A stretch of 64,000 nucleotides of DNA from Halorubrum sp. Hd13 (GTDB lineage Archaea; Halobacteriota; Halobacteria; Halobacteriales; Haloferacaceae): NCBI RefSeq assembly GCF_002252755.1, contig NZ_NHOY01000050.1, forward strand, positions 19,364 to 83,363, written 5' to 3'. Made by a program: the position numbers and the translations under genes. A model generated the notes under the pieces. It ran no database searches, had not been told where the DNA came from, and saw only the letters and a list, made by a program, of their open reading frames with translations. Shown here one piece after another: positions 17,539 to 26,354 of this stretch; position 1 is the first letter of the stretch, and every line of letters begins with the position of its first letter.

Positions 17539-17895
17539 TCACTCCCCGTCGGCGTTCACGCGACCGATGAACGACCAGTGGGTCTCGTGAGTTCCGTTCG
17601 GAAGGGTCTCTTCGGTGACGTGGTAGAGGTACGGCCCGTGCGGACAGTCGTCACAGCCCTCCTGACAGGAGTACTGTTTCACGACTTCGGTGTATCCCTC
17701 GTGTTCGGTGACGCGCAGGATGTCCTCGCCGGCCTCCGCGTCGACCGGGAGCTCCGTCTCCTCGTGGTAGTGCAGCAGCTCCTGCGCGTGGACGATCGCC
17801 TTACGGAGCTCCTCCGGTGTGCAGTTTTTCAGCTGCTTGACGAGCTTCGGCGGTAATCCTTCGGACGGCGTCGGGGACTCCGATGGGTCGGTCAT
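17539..17895 (-). CDS. Conserved hypothetical protein with Cys-rich CQEGCDDCPHGPYLY motif
   Basis: A 118-residue acidic protein. An N-terminal helical part (LVKQLKNCTPEELRKAIVHAQELL) leads to a C-terminal beta region with CQEGCDDCPHGPYLYHV, reminiscent of small zinc-binding domains in which a CxxxC(xx)C cluster precedes a GPYxY strand (DUF6788-like). The start at 17895 (MTDPSES) was chosen over an Arg-rich upstream extension. Function unknown. It is convergent with trkH and divergent from the mutase gene. Confidence 0.7.
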   Translation of the reverse strand: MTDPSESPTPSEGLPPKLVKQLKNCTPEELRKAIVHAQELLHYHEETELPVDAEAGEDILRVTEHEGYTEVVKQYSCQEGCDDCPHGPYLYHVTEETLPNGTHETHWSFIGRVNADGE

Positions 17896-17984
17896 GGGTG
17901 GGGATTGACTCCGAGCCCTCATAACGGTCGGTGGCGATTCGGACCGCCGGCGAATCCGGCCGGCCGCGCGGCAAATTGTAATGA

Positions 17985-17994
17985 ATATTTATAT
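17985..17994 (+). promoter_or_regulatory. TATA box of the first acyl-CoA mutase gene
   Basis: ATATTTATAT sits 24-33 nt before the ATG at 18018 in an AT-rich island of otherwise GC-rich DNA. The spacing predicts transcription starting at or next to the start codon (leaderless mRNA). Confidence 0.6.
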
Positions 17995-18017
17995 GAGTCC
18001 GGCGGGTAGCGGGCGGC

Positions 18018-19718
18018 ATGTATGACGACGAGGAGCTCTCCGAAATCCGCGAGGCCAAGGAGTCGTGGGAGGCGGAGACGCTCGACCCGACCCTCGACCG
18101 GCACGGCGAGCGGAACGAGCGGTTCGCGACGGTGTCGAACCACGAGGTCGACCGGCTGTACACCCCCGCGGACGTGGCCGACCTCGACTACGGCGAGGAC
18201 CTCGGCTTCCCCGGCGAGGAGCCGTACACCCGGGGCGTCTACCCGACGATGCACCGCGGACGGACGTGGACGATGCGGCAGTTCGCGGGGTTCGGCACCG
18301 CCGAGGAGACGAACGAGCGCTTCCGCTACCTCATCGACGAGGGCCAGACCGGGCTCTCGACCGCCTTCGACATGCCGTCGCTGATGGGGCTCGACTCCGA
18401 CGACCCGATGTCGCTCGGCGAGGTCGGCAAGGAGGGCGTCGCCGTCGACACGCTCCGAGATATGGAGGTCCTCTTCGACGGGATCGACGTCGGCGAGGTG
18501 TCCACCTCCTTCACCATCAATCCCAGCGCGCCGGTGATCTACGCGATGTACGTCGCGATCGCGGACCAGCAAGGGGTCCCGCGCGAGGAGCTTCGGGGCA
18601 CCCTCCAGAACGACATGCTGAAGGAGTTCATCGCGCAGAAGGAGTGGGTGATCCCGCCGGAGCCCTCCCTCGACCTGGTGACGGACACGATCGAGTTCGC
18701 CGCCGACGAGACCCCGAAATTCAAACCGATCTCGGTGTCGGGGTACCACATCCGCGAGGCGGGCTCGACCGCGGTCCAGGAGCTCGCCTTCACCCTCGCC
18801 GACGGGTTCGCGTACGTCGAGGCGTGTCTCGACCGCGGGCTCGACGTCGACGAGTTCGCCCCGCAGCTCTCCTTCTTCTTCAACTCGCACAACTCGATCT
18901 TCGAGGAGGTCGCGAAGTTCCGGGCCGCTCGCCGGATCTACGCGCGGATCATGGACGAGTGGTACGACGCCGAGGCCGACGCCTCGAAGCAGTTGAAGTT
19001 CCACACCCAGACCGCGGGCCAGTCGCTGACGGCCCAGCAACCCCTGAACAACGTCGTCCGCGTCACGCTACAGGCGCTGGCGGGCGTCTTGGGGGGAACC
19101 CAGAGCCTCCACACCAACTCCTTCGACGAGGCGCTGGCGCTCCCCTCCGAGCGGGCCGTGCGGGTCGCGCTCCGCACCCAGCAGATCATCGCGGAGGAGT
19201 CGGGCGCGGCCGACATCGTCGACCCGCTGGGCGGCTCCTTCGCGGTGGAGGCGCTCACGGACGAGGTGGAGGCGGAGGCGACCGCGTATATCGAAGAGAT
19301 CCGAGAGATGGGCGACGGGTCGGTCCGCGACGGGGTGCTCGCCGGGATCGAGCAGGGGTACTTCCACCGCGAGATCCAGCAGGCCTCCTACGAGTACCAA
19401 GAGCGGGTCGACGAGGGCGAGGAGACCGTCGTCGGCGTCAACGCCTATCAGGTCGAAGAGGACACGGAGCCGGACCTGCTCCGGGTCGACGAGACGACCC
19501 GGGAGCGCCAGCTCGACCGGCTCGAGTCGGTGAAGGCGGAGCGCGACGACGACGCGGTCGACGCCGCCTTGGACGACCTCCGCGACGCGGTCGACGCCGG
19601 CGAGAACGTGATGCCCGCGATCGTCGCGGCGGTGAAGGCGTACGCGACGATGGGCGAGATCATGGCGGTGTTCGAGGCGGAGTACGGGACGTACCGCGAG
19701 CGTATCGGGGTGGCCTGA
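18018..19718 (+). CDS. Acyl-CoA mutase large subunit, isobutyryl-CoA-mutase-like
   Basis: A 566-residue protein matching the TIM-barrel catalytic subunit of B12-dependent acyl-CoA mutases, with no C-terminal B12-binding domain. Residue numbering aligns exactly with the Propionibacterium methylmalonyl-CoA mutase: the conserved His244 (SGYHIREAG) is present, but the Tyr89 position is Phe (RQFAGFG) and the Arg207 position is Gln (EFIAQKEW). In characterised enzymes Phe plus Gln at these sites mark isobutyryl-CoA mutase, because they no longer bind the methylmalonyl carboxylate. It would interconvert isobutyryl- and n-butyryl-CoA or a related pair. Generic annotation would call it methylmalonyl-CoA mutase. 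It has a strong TATA box and is probably leaderless. Confidence 0.88.
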   Translation: MYDDEELSEIREAKESWEAETLDPTLDRHGERNERFATVSNHEVDRLYTPADVADLDYGEDLGFPGEEPYTRGVYPTMHRGRTWTMRQFAGFGTAEETNERFRYLIDEGQTGLSTAFDMPSLMGLDSDDPMSLGEVGKEGVAVDTLRDMEVLFDGIDVGEVSTSFTINPSAPVIYAMYVAIADQQGVPREELRGTLQNDMLKEFIAQKEWVIPPEPSLDLVTDTIEFAADETPKFKPISVSGYHIREAGSTAVQELAFTLADGFAYVEACLDRGLDVDEFAPQLSFFFNSHNSIFEEVAKFRAARRIYARIMDEWYDAEADASKQLKFHTQTAGQSLTAQQPLNNVVRVTLQALAGVLGGTQSLHTNSFDEALALPSERAVRVALRTQQIIAEESGAADIVDPLGGSFAVEALTDEVEAEATAYIEEIREMGDGSVRDGVLAGIEQGYFHREIQQASYEYQERVDEGEETVVGVNAYQVEEDTEPDLLRVDETTRERQLDRLESVKAERDDDAVDAALDDLRDAVDAGENVMPAIVAAVKAYATMGEIMAVFEAEYGTYRERIGVA

Positions 19719-19786
19719 GCGGGGAAAAAGCGGGGACGTCGAAGCGGACGGACCGACCGCGCGCGAAGCCGCATCGATCCGCCGCG

Positions 19787-20050
19787 TTACGCCGGATCGA
19801 CCGGCCGCGCGGACTCCGCGCACCACGCGTTGCCCCGGCGACCAGCGCGCCGCAGGTCGAGCTCGACGACCGTGCCGGCGTCGAGCGACGACAGCTCGGC
19901 CTCCACGTCGGGATCGTCGTACTCGACGACGTACAGCGTCCCGTTCCGGGGGTATTCACGGAGCGTGATCGCCCCGTGGTCGTTGCACGCGTCCACGATC
20001 GTGTACTTGCCAGTGCGATCCATCCCGTGTGGCGCTACGAAGTAACCCAT
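19787..20050 (-). CDS. Small conserved haloarchaeal protein of unknown function
   Basis: An 87-residue protein starting MGYFVAPHGMDRTGKY, with alternating beta-type sequence (GAITLREYPRNGTLYVVEYDD) and a C-terminal NAWCAESARP. It looks like a small beta-barrel or strand-rich fold. It contains one Cys near each end but no clear metal site. The start at 20050 gives a normal acidic composition; upstream residues do not. Function unknown. Confidence 0.65.
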   Translation of the reverse strand: MGYFVAPHGMDRTGKYTIVDACNDHGAITLREYPRNGTLYVVEYDDPDVEAELSSLDAGTVVELDLRRAGRRGNAWCAESARPVDPA

Positions 20051-20133
20051 GTTAACGTTTGTGCGTACGGGTACCGGAGCCACACGGTGGCCGCGAACGG
20101 TCCACTTTAATCGGCGCGCCGCCTCGCTCCGGT

Positions 20134-20898
20134 ATGACGGAGACGGAGGTCCCGGAGGACCACCCGCGGTACGCCTCGCTCGTGACGCGCCACCGGATCG
20201 AGGAGGGGGTGAAGAAGGGGATCACATCGAAGCAGGGACTCATCGCCCAGGGACGCGCGGAGGCCTTCGACTACCTCCTCGGCGAGCGGACCCTCCCGAG
20301 CGCCGACCGCGCCGCGCGCGCCGCCGCGGCGACCCTGCTGGCGGCCGACCGTCCGGTGATCTCGGTGAACGGCAACGTCGCGGCCCTCGCCCCCGCGGAG
20401 ACGGTCGCGCTCGCCGAGGCGGTCGACGCCGACCTGGAGGTGAACCTCTTCAACCACACCGACGAGCGCGTCCGGCGCATCGCCGACCACCTCCGCGAGC
20501 ACGGCGCCGACCGGGTCAAGGGCATGGCCGGCGACGGGGAGATCCCCGGCCTGTCGCACGCTCGCGGCGTCGTCGACGCCGACGGGATCGAGGCGGCCGA
20601 CGTCGTGGTCGTCCCGCTGGAGGACGGCGACCGCGCGGCGGCGCTCGACGCGATGGGGAAGACGGAGATCGTGATCGACCTGAATCCCGGGAGTCGGTCG
20701 CCGCGGACCGCGGACGTTCCGATCGTCGACAACCTGATCCGGGCGGTGCCGAACGTCGCGTCGCACGCGCGAGACCTCGCGGACGCGTCTCACGAGGAGC
20801 TGCGGGAGATCGTCGACGCGTTCGACGCCGACGAGGCGCTCGCGGCGGCGGAAGCGGCCATCCGAGAGGGGTCGTTCGAGACTCCGGCCGAGGCGTAA
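20134..20898 (+). CDS. 4-phosphopantoate--beta-alanine ligase (archaeal CoA biosynthesis)
   Basis: A 254-residue protein of the archaeal phosphopantothenate synthetase family (formerly DUF137). Family-defining segments are all present: DHPRYASL near the start, GLIAQGRAEAFDYLLGE, PVISVNGNVAAL, LEVNLFNHT and VVVPLEDGDR. The enzyme joins 4-phosphopantoate to beta-alanine with ATP to make 4'-phosphopantothenate, replacing bacterial PanC/PanK order in archaea. A TTTAA box lies about 27 nt upstream of the ATG. CoA supply fits with the acyl-CoA enzymes around it, though co-regulation is not shown. Confidence 0.92.
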   Translation: MTETEVPEDHPRYASLVTRHRIEEGVKKGITSKQGLIAQGRAEAFDYLLGERTLPSADRAARAAAATLLAADRPVISVNGNVAALAPAETVALAEAVDADLEVNLFNHTDERVRRIADHLREHGADRVKGMAGDGEIPGLSHARGVVDADGIEAADVVVVPLEDGDRAAALDAMGKTEIVIDLNPGSRSPRTADVPIVDNLIRAVPNVASHARDLADASHEELREIVDAFDADEALAAAEAAIREGSFETPAEA

Positions 20899-21060
20899 TC
20901 GGACGGAATCCCGCCCGAGACGTACTCAGACGAATCGCCTCGGCCGGCGTCTCGGGCGGAGATCGGCCGCCCGGCGCGTGGCCGGAGGTGTTGAGAATAC
21001 AACCCGTAGCGACGTCGAAACGCCGGAACTGCAAAGTCCGCTCCCGACGTAGGCCCGGCC

Positions 21061-21510
21061 ATGGAACTCGACGAGACGGACCGCGCCATCCTCAGGATCC
21101 TCCAAGAGGACGCTCGGACGCCGTTCTCGGAGATCGCGCGGCGGATCGACATGTCGAGCGCGACCGTCCACGACCGAGTGGGGCGGATGGAGGAGGCCGG
21201 CGTCATCGAGGGGTACCACGCGGAGGTCGACCCCAAGGCCGTCGGTTACGGCGTCAGCGCGTTCGTCGGACTCCGCATCGAGCAGGGACGCGAGGAGGAC
21301 GCGCTCGACCGGCTCCGCGACATCGACGGCGTCAGCGAGATCCACCTGACGACCGGCAAGTGGGACGTCATCTTGCGCGTCGTCGCCGCCGACACCGACA
21401 GCCTCCGCGATCTGATGTTCGACGAGATAGCGGAGATGGACGGGTTCTCGCGGTCGCAGACCATGATCATCCTCGGCACCGACTTCGAGGCCGACGGCCC
21501 GCCGATCTGA
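21061..21510 (+). CDS. Lrp/AsnC-family transcriptional regulator
   Basis: A 149-residue protein with an N-terminal helix-turn-helix ([19 protein letters not shown], then [16 protein letters not shown]) and a C-terminal RAM ligand-binding domain ([15 protein letters not shown]). This is the normal two-domain Lrp architecture and length. It sits between a CoA biosynthesis gene and a membrane protein gene and near two acyl-CoA mutases, so branched-chain amino acid or acyl-CoA sensing is conceivable but not demonstrated. Confidence 0.92.
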   Translation: MELDETDRAILRILQEDARTPFSEIARRIDMSSATVHDRVGRMEEAGVIEGYHAEVDPKAVGYGVSAFVGLRIEQGREEDALDRLRDIDGVSEIHLTTGKWDVILRVVAADTDSLRDLMFDEIAEMDGFSRSQTMIILGTDFEADGPPI

Positions 21511-21613
21511 GCGGGGCTCCGCGCCGCGTCGCGCCATCGGGGACCCGTCGCGGACGACGACGAGGCGAGCCGGGACCGGAACGCTCAACTCGGGAACACT
21601 CCGAACGGGAGTC

Positions 21614-22768
21614 ATGAGCACACCGGTCGCCGGACGGATCAGGCAGTCTCCGGAGCGGGCGTGGGCGGCGGTCGTCGGCGGGGTCGCGCTCCTGCTCGCG
21701 GTCGGATCGGTCGTCTTCCCGCGAGCCGTGTACGATCGGTTCGTCTGGCGGTACTTCTGGGGACCGGTCGTCGCCGACGGGCAGGGGGCGCAGTGCGCCG
21801 TCCGGGACGCTGGCGGCACGGAGTTGCTCGGGGGCTCGGGCGCGTGTCAGGCCGCCGTCGACGCTGGGGAAGTCGTCGCGTTCCCGGGGTACACCACCGT
21901 CTCGACGGTGAGCTACGTGGTCGTTCTGCTCGGGATGCTGATCGGCGTCGTCTTCCTGCTCCGCCGGTTGGATATCGGCGACGAGCTGCGGTTCTTCTAC
22001 GCGCTGTTCCCGTTCATGCTGCTCGGCGGCGCGCTCCGCACCGTCGAGGACTCGGGGGTCGCCGCGGTCCGCGCCGGCACGGAGCCGCTGATCCCCTTCC
22101 CCGCGAGCGCGGTGCTGATCAGCCCGTTCATCTACTTCACCGCGTTCGGGGTCACCCTCGCCTGCGTCATCGCGGCGTACGCGCTGGCGGACCGCGGGGT
22201 CGTCGACGACTACGCCCGACCGCTGTTCGCGATGGGGACGCTCGCCCTCGCGGCCTCGCTCGGCTACCTCTCGTACCTCGCCGCCGCGACCGACTACGTC
22301 GAGTTCTACCCGCAGGTGCTCGCGCTCACGCTGCTCCTCGCGACCGTCTCGACGGCGGCCACCTGGAAGCTCGCGACGGCGTACGAACCGACGGTCCGGC
22401 AGGGGACGGGGGCCGCGGGGATCGTCATCATCTGGGGCCACGCGATCGACGGCGTCGCCAACGTGATCGGGCTCAACTGGATGCCGGCGCTGACCGGGAC
22501 CGCGAACCTCGTGCCGAAACACGTCGTCAACGCGCTGATCGTGAACTGGACCGGGCGGCTCCTCCCGGACTCGGTCCTCGCCGTCACCGGCGACGCGTGG
22601 CCGTTCCTCCTCGTCAAGCTCGCGGCCGCGACGTTCGTCGTCTGGGTGTTCAACGGCGAGATGTTCGAGGAGTCGCCGCGCTACACGCTGATGCTGCTCA
22701 TCACCGTGCTGGCCGTCGGGCTCGGACCCGGGACGCGGGACATGCTCCGAGCCACCTTCGGGGTCTGA
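21614..22768 (+). CDS. DUF63-family membrane protein
   Basis: A 384-residue protein with about eight hydrophobic segments. It matches the archaeal DUF63 family in length and in motifs such as [35 protein letters not shown] and [13 protein letters not shown]. The conserved acidic and His residues inside helices suggest transport or membrane catalysis, but no activity is known to me. It stands alone, with a 102-nt gap after the Lrp gene. Confidence 0.85.
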   Translation: MSTPVAGRIRQSPERAWAAVVGGVALLLAVGSVVFPRAVYDRFVWRYFWGPVVADGQGAQCAVRDAGGTELLGGSGACQAAVDAGEVVAFPGYTTVSTVSYVVVLLGMLIGVVFLLRRLDIGDELRFFYALFPFMLLGGALRTVEDSGVAAVRAGTEPLIPFPASAVLISPFIYFTAFGVTLACVIAAYALADRGVVDDYARPLFAMGTLALAASLGYLSYLAAATDYVEFYPQVLALTLLLATVSTAATWKLATAYEPTVRQGTGAAGIVIIWGHAIDGVANVIGLNWMPALTGTANLVPKHVVNALIVNWTGRLLPDSVLAVTGDAWPFLLVKLAAATFVVWVFNGEMFEESPRYTLMLLITVLAVGLGPGTRDMLRATFGV

Positions 22769-22932
22769 GTACCGGAGGCCGACCCGTCTGACCCCGCCGG
22801 TCGCGTCGTCGCCGGCGGTCCGCCCCGGTCGCAGGCGGAGGGGTTCTCCCTCGCCCCGTCGCCGTCGTCGAACTGTCGGCGTTACGCCATTCCCGAAAAG
22901 GGTTAAGTCGTGTTCGGACGACTGGTTCACTA

Positions 22933-24609
22933 ATGTACGATCCTGAGGAACTGGCCGAGATTCGGGAGGCCAAGGAGTCGTGGGAGTCCGGGACCTACGG
23001 CGAGACGGTCGACCGGTTCGGGGAGCGCAAGGAGACGTTCACCACCGACACGGGCGGCCAGGAGGTCGACCCGCTGTACACCCCCGCCGACGTCCCCGAC
23101 CACGACTACCGCGAGGACGTCGGGAACCCGGGCGAGGAGCCGTACACGCGCGGCGTCTACTCGACGATGCACCGCGGCCGGCTCTGGACGATGCGCCAGT
23201 ACGCGGGGATGGGCACCGCCGCGGAGACGAACGAGCGGTTCAACTACCTCATCGACGAGGGCTCCTCCGGGCTCTCGATGGCGTTCGACCTCCCGACCCA
23301 GATGGGGTACGACTCCGACGCCGCGATGGCCGAGGGCGAGGTGGGGCGCTCGGGCGTCGCCATCGACACCCTCGACGACTTCGAGACGGTCTTCGACGGG
23401 ATCCCCTTAGACGAGGTGTCGACCTCGATGACGATCAACGCCCCCGCGGCCGTCCTCCTCGCGATGTACGTCGCGATGGGCGACGAGCAAGGGGTTCCGC
23501 GCGAGGAGCTCCGGGGCACCATCCAGAACGACATCATGAAGGAGTACATCGCGCGGAACCTCTACATCTACCCGCCGAAGCAGTCGATGCGGCTGATCAC
23601 GGACATCTTCGACTTCTGCGCCGCGGAGACCCCCAGATTCAACACGATCTCCATCTCGGGGTACCACATCCGCGAGGCGGGCTCGACGGCCGCCCAAGAG
23701 GTCGCGTTCACGCTCGGCGACGGGATCGAGTACGTGCAGGCCGCGATCGACGCCGGCCTCGACGTCGACGAGTTCGCCCCGCAGCTCTCCTTCTTCTTCA
23801 ACGCCCACAACAACGTCTTCGAGGAAGCCGCGAAGTTCCGCGCCGCCAGGCGCATGTGGGCGAAGATCATGGAGGAGCGGTTCGACGCGGAGAACCCCAA
23901 GTCGAAACAGCTCAAGTTCCACACCCAGACCGGCGGCTCCACCCTCACCGCCCAGCAGATCGAGAACAACGTCGTCCGCGTCGCGTATCAGGCGCTCGCG
24001 GCCGTGTTGGGCGGAACGCAGAGCCTCCACACGAACGGGAAAGACGAGGCGCTCGCGCTCCCCACCGAGAAGTCGGTCCGGACCGCGCTTCGCACCCAGC
24101 AGATCCTCGCGCACGAGTCCGGCGCGGCCGACACGATCGACCCGCTGGCCGGGTCGTACTACGTGGAGAGCCTCACCGACGGGATCGAGGAGGAGGCGTT
24201 CGAGATCCTCGACGAGGTCGACCGCCGCGGCGGAATGTTAGAGGCGGTCGAGAGCCAGTGGGTCCAGCGGCAGATACAGGACGTCGCCTTCGAGCGCCAG
24301 CGGGAGGTCGAGGAGGGAGAGCGGATCATCGTCGGTGTCAACGAGTACGCGGTCGACGAGGAGCCGGAGATGGACCTCGAAGAGGTGGACCCCGAGCAGG
24401 AGCAGAACCAGCGCGAGCGCCTGCAGGAGGTGAAGGCCGACCGCGACGACGACGCGGTGGCGGACGCGCTCGGGTCGCTTCGCGAGGCCGCGCGGGGCAC
24501 CGAGAACGTGATGCCGCACGTCGTCGACGCCGTGAAGGCGTACGCGACGGTCCAGGAGATATCGGACGTGTTCCGCGACGAGTTCGGCGAGTACAAGCCG
24601 GGGCGGTAG
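22933..24609 (+). CDS. mutA: Methylmalonyl-CoA mutase large (catalytic) subunit
   Basis: A 558-residue catalytic subunit of methylmalonyl-CoA mutase, without a B12-binding domain. Substrate-binding residues equal the classical enzyme: Tyr90 (RQYAGMG), Arg208 ([12 protein letters not shown]) and His245 (SGYHIREAG). It converts (R)-methylmalonyl-CoA to succinyl-CoA in propionyl-CoA breakdown and needs a separate small subunit for adenosylcobalamin. GGTTAAG at 22901-22907 is a likely TATA element for a leaderless transcript. The gene is paralogous to the mutase at 18018 but keeps the true methylmalonyl-CoA signature. Confidence 0.94.
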   Translation: MYDPEELAEIREAKESWESGTYGETVDRFGERKETFTTDTGGQEVDPLYTPADVPDHDYREDVGNPGEEPYTRGVYSTMHRGRLWTMRQYAGMGTAAETNERFNYLIDEGSSGLSMAFDLPTQMGYDSDAAMAEGEVGRSGVAIDTLDDFETVFDGIPLDEVSTSMTINAPAAVLLAMYVAMGDEQGVPREELRGTIQNDIMKEYIARNLYIYPPKQSMRLITDIFDFCAAETPRFNTISISGYHIREAGSTAAQEVAFTLGDGIEYVQAAIDAGLDVDEFAPQLSFFFNAHNNVFEEAAKFRAARRMWAKIMEERFDAENPKSKQLKFHTQTGGSTLTAQQIENNVVRVAYQALAAVLGGTQSLHTNGKDEALALPTEKSVRTALRTQQILAHESGAADTIDPLAGSYYVESLTDGIEEEAFEILDEVDRRGGMLEAVESQWVQRQIQDVAFERQREVEEGERIIVGVNEYAVDEEPEMDLEEVDPEQEQNQRERLQEVKADRDDDAVADALGSLREAARGTENVMPHVVDAVKAYATVQEISDVFRDEFGEYKPGR

Positions 24610-24618
24610 GGCGGCGAC

Positions 24619-24933
24619 CTACCGAAGCCGCACCGCGGTCCCGTACGCGAGGATCTCCGCGCCGCTGTCGGCGATCGAGGAGGTCGTGTACCGGACGTTG
24701 ATCACGCCGTCGGCGCCGAGCGCCTCCGCCTCCTCGATCATGCGGTCCTGCGCCTGGTCCCGCGCGTCGGTCATCAGCTCGGTGTACCCCTTCAGCTCGC
24801 CGCCCGCGAGGTTGCGGAGGCCCTGCGTGATGTCGCGGCCGACGTTGCGAGCGCGGACCGTGTTCCCGCGGACGAGCCCGAGCGTCTCGGTCACTTCCTT
24901 GCCGGCGATCGATTCGGTGTTGGAGAGCTCCAT
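24619..24933 (-). CDS. YbjQ/UPF0145-family protein
   Basis: A 104-residue protein of the YbjQ (UPF0145, putative heavy-metal-binding) family. Family motifs are VTETLGLVRGNTVRARN near the N-terminus and ADGVINVRYTTSS in the centre. Members form pentamers; the biological role is unclear. A clear TATA box (24957-24965 on this strand) lies 24-32 nt before the ATG, so it is probably leaderless. It is convergent with the mutase gene, 9 nt apart. Confidence 0.9.
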   Translation of the reverse strand: MELSNTESIAGKEVTETLGLVRGNTVRARNVGRDITQGLRNLAGGELKGYTELMTDARDQAQDRMIEEAEALGADGVINVRYTTSSIADSGAEILAYGTAVRLR

Positions 24934-24956
24934 GTGAGGCCGATTCGTCGACCACC

Positions 24957-24965
24957 GATATAAAT
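24957..24965 (-). promoter_or_regulatory. TATA box of the ybjQ-like gene
   Basis: ATTTATATC on the minus strand, 24-32 nt before the start at 24933, in a short AT-rich patch. Confidence 0.55.
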
Positions 24966-25010
24966 CTCGACGACGGTCGACCGCTCCGGCCGCCGCCGCG
25001 CCGCCGGTCC

Positions 25011-25814
25011 TCAGTCCGCGCCGCGGACGACGTGACCGTACTTCAGCAACGCGACGAACACCGCGCCGCCGAAGGCGTTGCCGACCGTCGACAGCACGAG
25101 GAACCCGACGTAGTCGGACAGCGAGATCGCGTCCGAGACGATCAGCCCGAACAGCACCTCGACGTTGCCCGCGATCGAGTGCGGGAGGTGGAGCAGTCCG
25201 ATCGTCCCGGTGACGATCAGCACGAGGAGGATTCGGGCGGTCGTCTCCTGCGCCGCCGTCACGAGCCACGCCAGCAGGCCCATTAGCCAGCCGGCGAAGA
25301 CCCCGCCGACGAACAGCCACGGGAGGTCGTGGTCGACGAGCTTCAGGGCGATGGTCTCGAACGACTCGGGATCGACGACGCCGAGCTCCGGCATCAACAG
25401 GGTCACGAGCAGGGTGAACAGCAGACCGCCGGCGAGGTTCCCGACGTACACCCACCCCCAGAGCCGGCCCAACTGCCTGACCGACGCCTGCCGATCGAGC
25501 ACCGGGATCACGGCCAGCGTCGTGTGCTCGGTGAACAGCTCCGAGCGGCCGAGGATGACGAACATGAACCCGATGGAGTAGACGCTCGCCAACAGCAGTT
25601 CGGTCCCGAGGTCGCCGAAGCTCCCCGGCGAGAGCGTCAGGATCACCGCCATCATCAGCGGGCCGAACCCGATGTCGAGCCCCGCCGACAGCCCGGAGAG
25701 CAGCAGCCCCGAGCGCTCCCGATTCATCTCGTGGAGCGCGCTCTCGAGCAGCGAGCCGAGGATGTTCCGCGACGTCATCTGCTCCGTCGCCGCGTCGGTC
25801 TGTGAGTCGCTCAC
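25011..25814 (-). CDS. Formate/nitrite transporter (FNT) family channel
   Basis: A 267-residue protein with six membrane segments. Family-like features are an early GLSAGLDIGFGP segment, GRSELFTEHTT in the loop after helix 2, GNLAGGLLF and the half-helix region VGNAFGGAVF. FNT channels carry formate, nitrite, hydrosulfide or related monovalent anions with protons; the substrate is not readable. I chose the GTG at 25814; ATG at 25778 (MTSRNILGS) is an alternative. The longer open frame upstream is Arg-rich shadow sequence. It shares an upstream region with the divergent epimerase gene. Confidence 0.85.
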   Translation of the reverse strand: MSDSQTDAATEQMTSRNILGSLLESALHEMNRERSGLLLSGLSAGLDIGFGPLMMAVILTLSPGSFGDLGTELLLASVYSIGFMFVILGRSELFTEHTTLAVIPVLDRQASVRQLGRLWGWVYVGNLAGGLLFTLLVTLLMPELGVVDPESFETIALKLVDHDLPWLFVGGVFAGWLMGLLAWLVTAAQETTARILLVLIVTGTIGLLHLPHSIAGNVEVLFGLIVSDAISLSDYVGFLVLSTVGNAFGGAVFVALLKYGHVVRGAD

Positions 25815-25902
25815 TGGTAGAGTCGATCCCCGATTCCCGCGGGGCCTACCCAAACCTTTTGATTCCGGTGAGCGGAGCGAGGGACCCGACCGTCGCTCGG
25901 TT

Positions 25903-25910
25903 CTTATAAG
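25903..25910 (+). promoter_or_regulatory. TATA box of the methylmalonyl-CoA epimerase gene
   Basis: CTTATAAG, itself palindromic, lies 25-32 nt before the ATG at 25935, predicting a leaderless mRNA. Confidence 0.55.
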
Positions 25911-25934
25911 TCGGCGGCGCCGGATCCGAGTCGT

Positions 25935-26318
25935 ATGCGATTCGATCACGTCGGCGTCGCGACGCGCGACGCCGCCGACCTCGCGGACCTGTTCGAGGGC
26001 CTGCTCCACGCGCCGATCGCGCATGAGGAGACGTTCGACGGGATGGACGTCGTCTTCCTCGAACTCGACGGCGGCTACTTCGAACTCCTCGAGCCCGACG
26101 ACGGCGGCGCGATCGCCGACTACCTCGACCGGGAGGGGCCGGGGATCCACCACGTCGCGCTCGCGACCGACGACCTCCGCGGGGCGCTGGACCGCGCCCG
26201 CGACCTCGGCGTCGACCTCGTCGACGAGGAGCCGCGTCCGGGAGCGTGGGGCCACGAGGTCGCGTTCCTCCATCCGCGGTCGACGGGCGGGGTACTCGTG
26301 GAGTTCGTCGAGCACTGA
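25935..26318 (+). CDS. mce: Methylmalonyl-CoA epimerase (VOC fold)
   Basis: A 127-residue VOC-superfamily protein with metal ligands in FDHVGVATRD (His5), ELLEP and GIHHVALATDD, and a terminal VLVEFVEH, the usual methylmalonyl-CoA epimerase pattern and length. It interconverts the S and R forms of methylmalonyl-CoA, supplying the mutase encoded 1.3 kb upstream. The proximity of the mutase strengthens the call over a generic glyoxalase. Confidence 0.88.
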   Translation: MRFDHVGVATRDAADLADLFEGLLHAPIAHEETFDGMDVVFLELDGGYFELLEPDDGGAIADYLDREGPGIHHVALATDDLRGALDRARDLGVDLVDEEPRPGAWGHEVAFLHPRSTGGVLVEFVEH

Positions 26319-26354
26319 GCCCGAAGGCCCCTCTGCGGCGACGCCGACCGCGGT

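Noticed and set aside
19719..19786. A-rich run GGGGAAAAAGCGGGG after the first mutase gene as an intrinsic terminator
   Set aside because: There is no stem and no T tract on the coding strand.
20990..21003. GTTG-N6-CAAC repeat as an Lrp autoregulatory site
   Set aside because: It is about 58-71 nt before the lrp start, and four-base arms are too short to support without experimental data.
25815..26315. N-terminal extension of the FNT protein into the epimerase region
   Set aside because: It is antisense to the epimerase gene and its sequence does not match FNT proteins; a start near 25814 fits the family.
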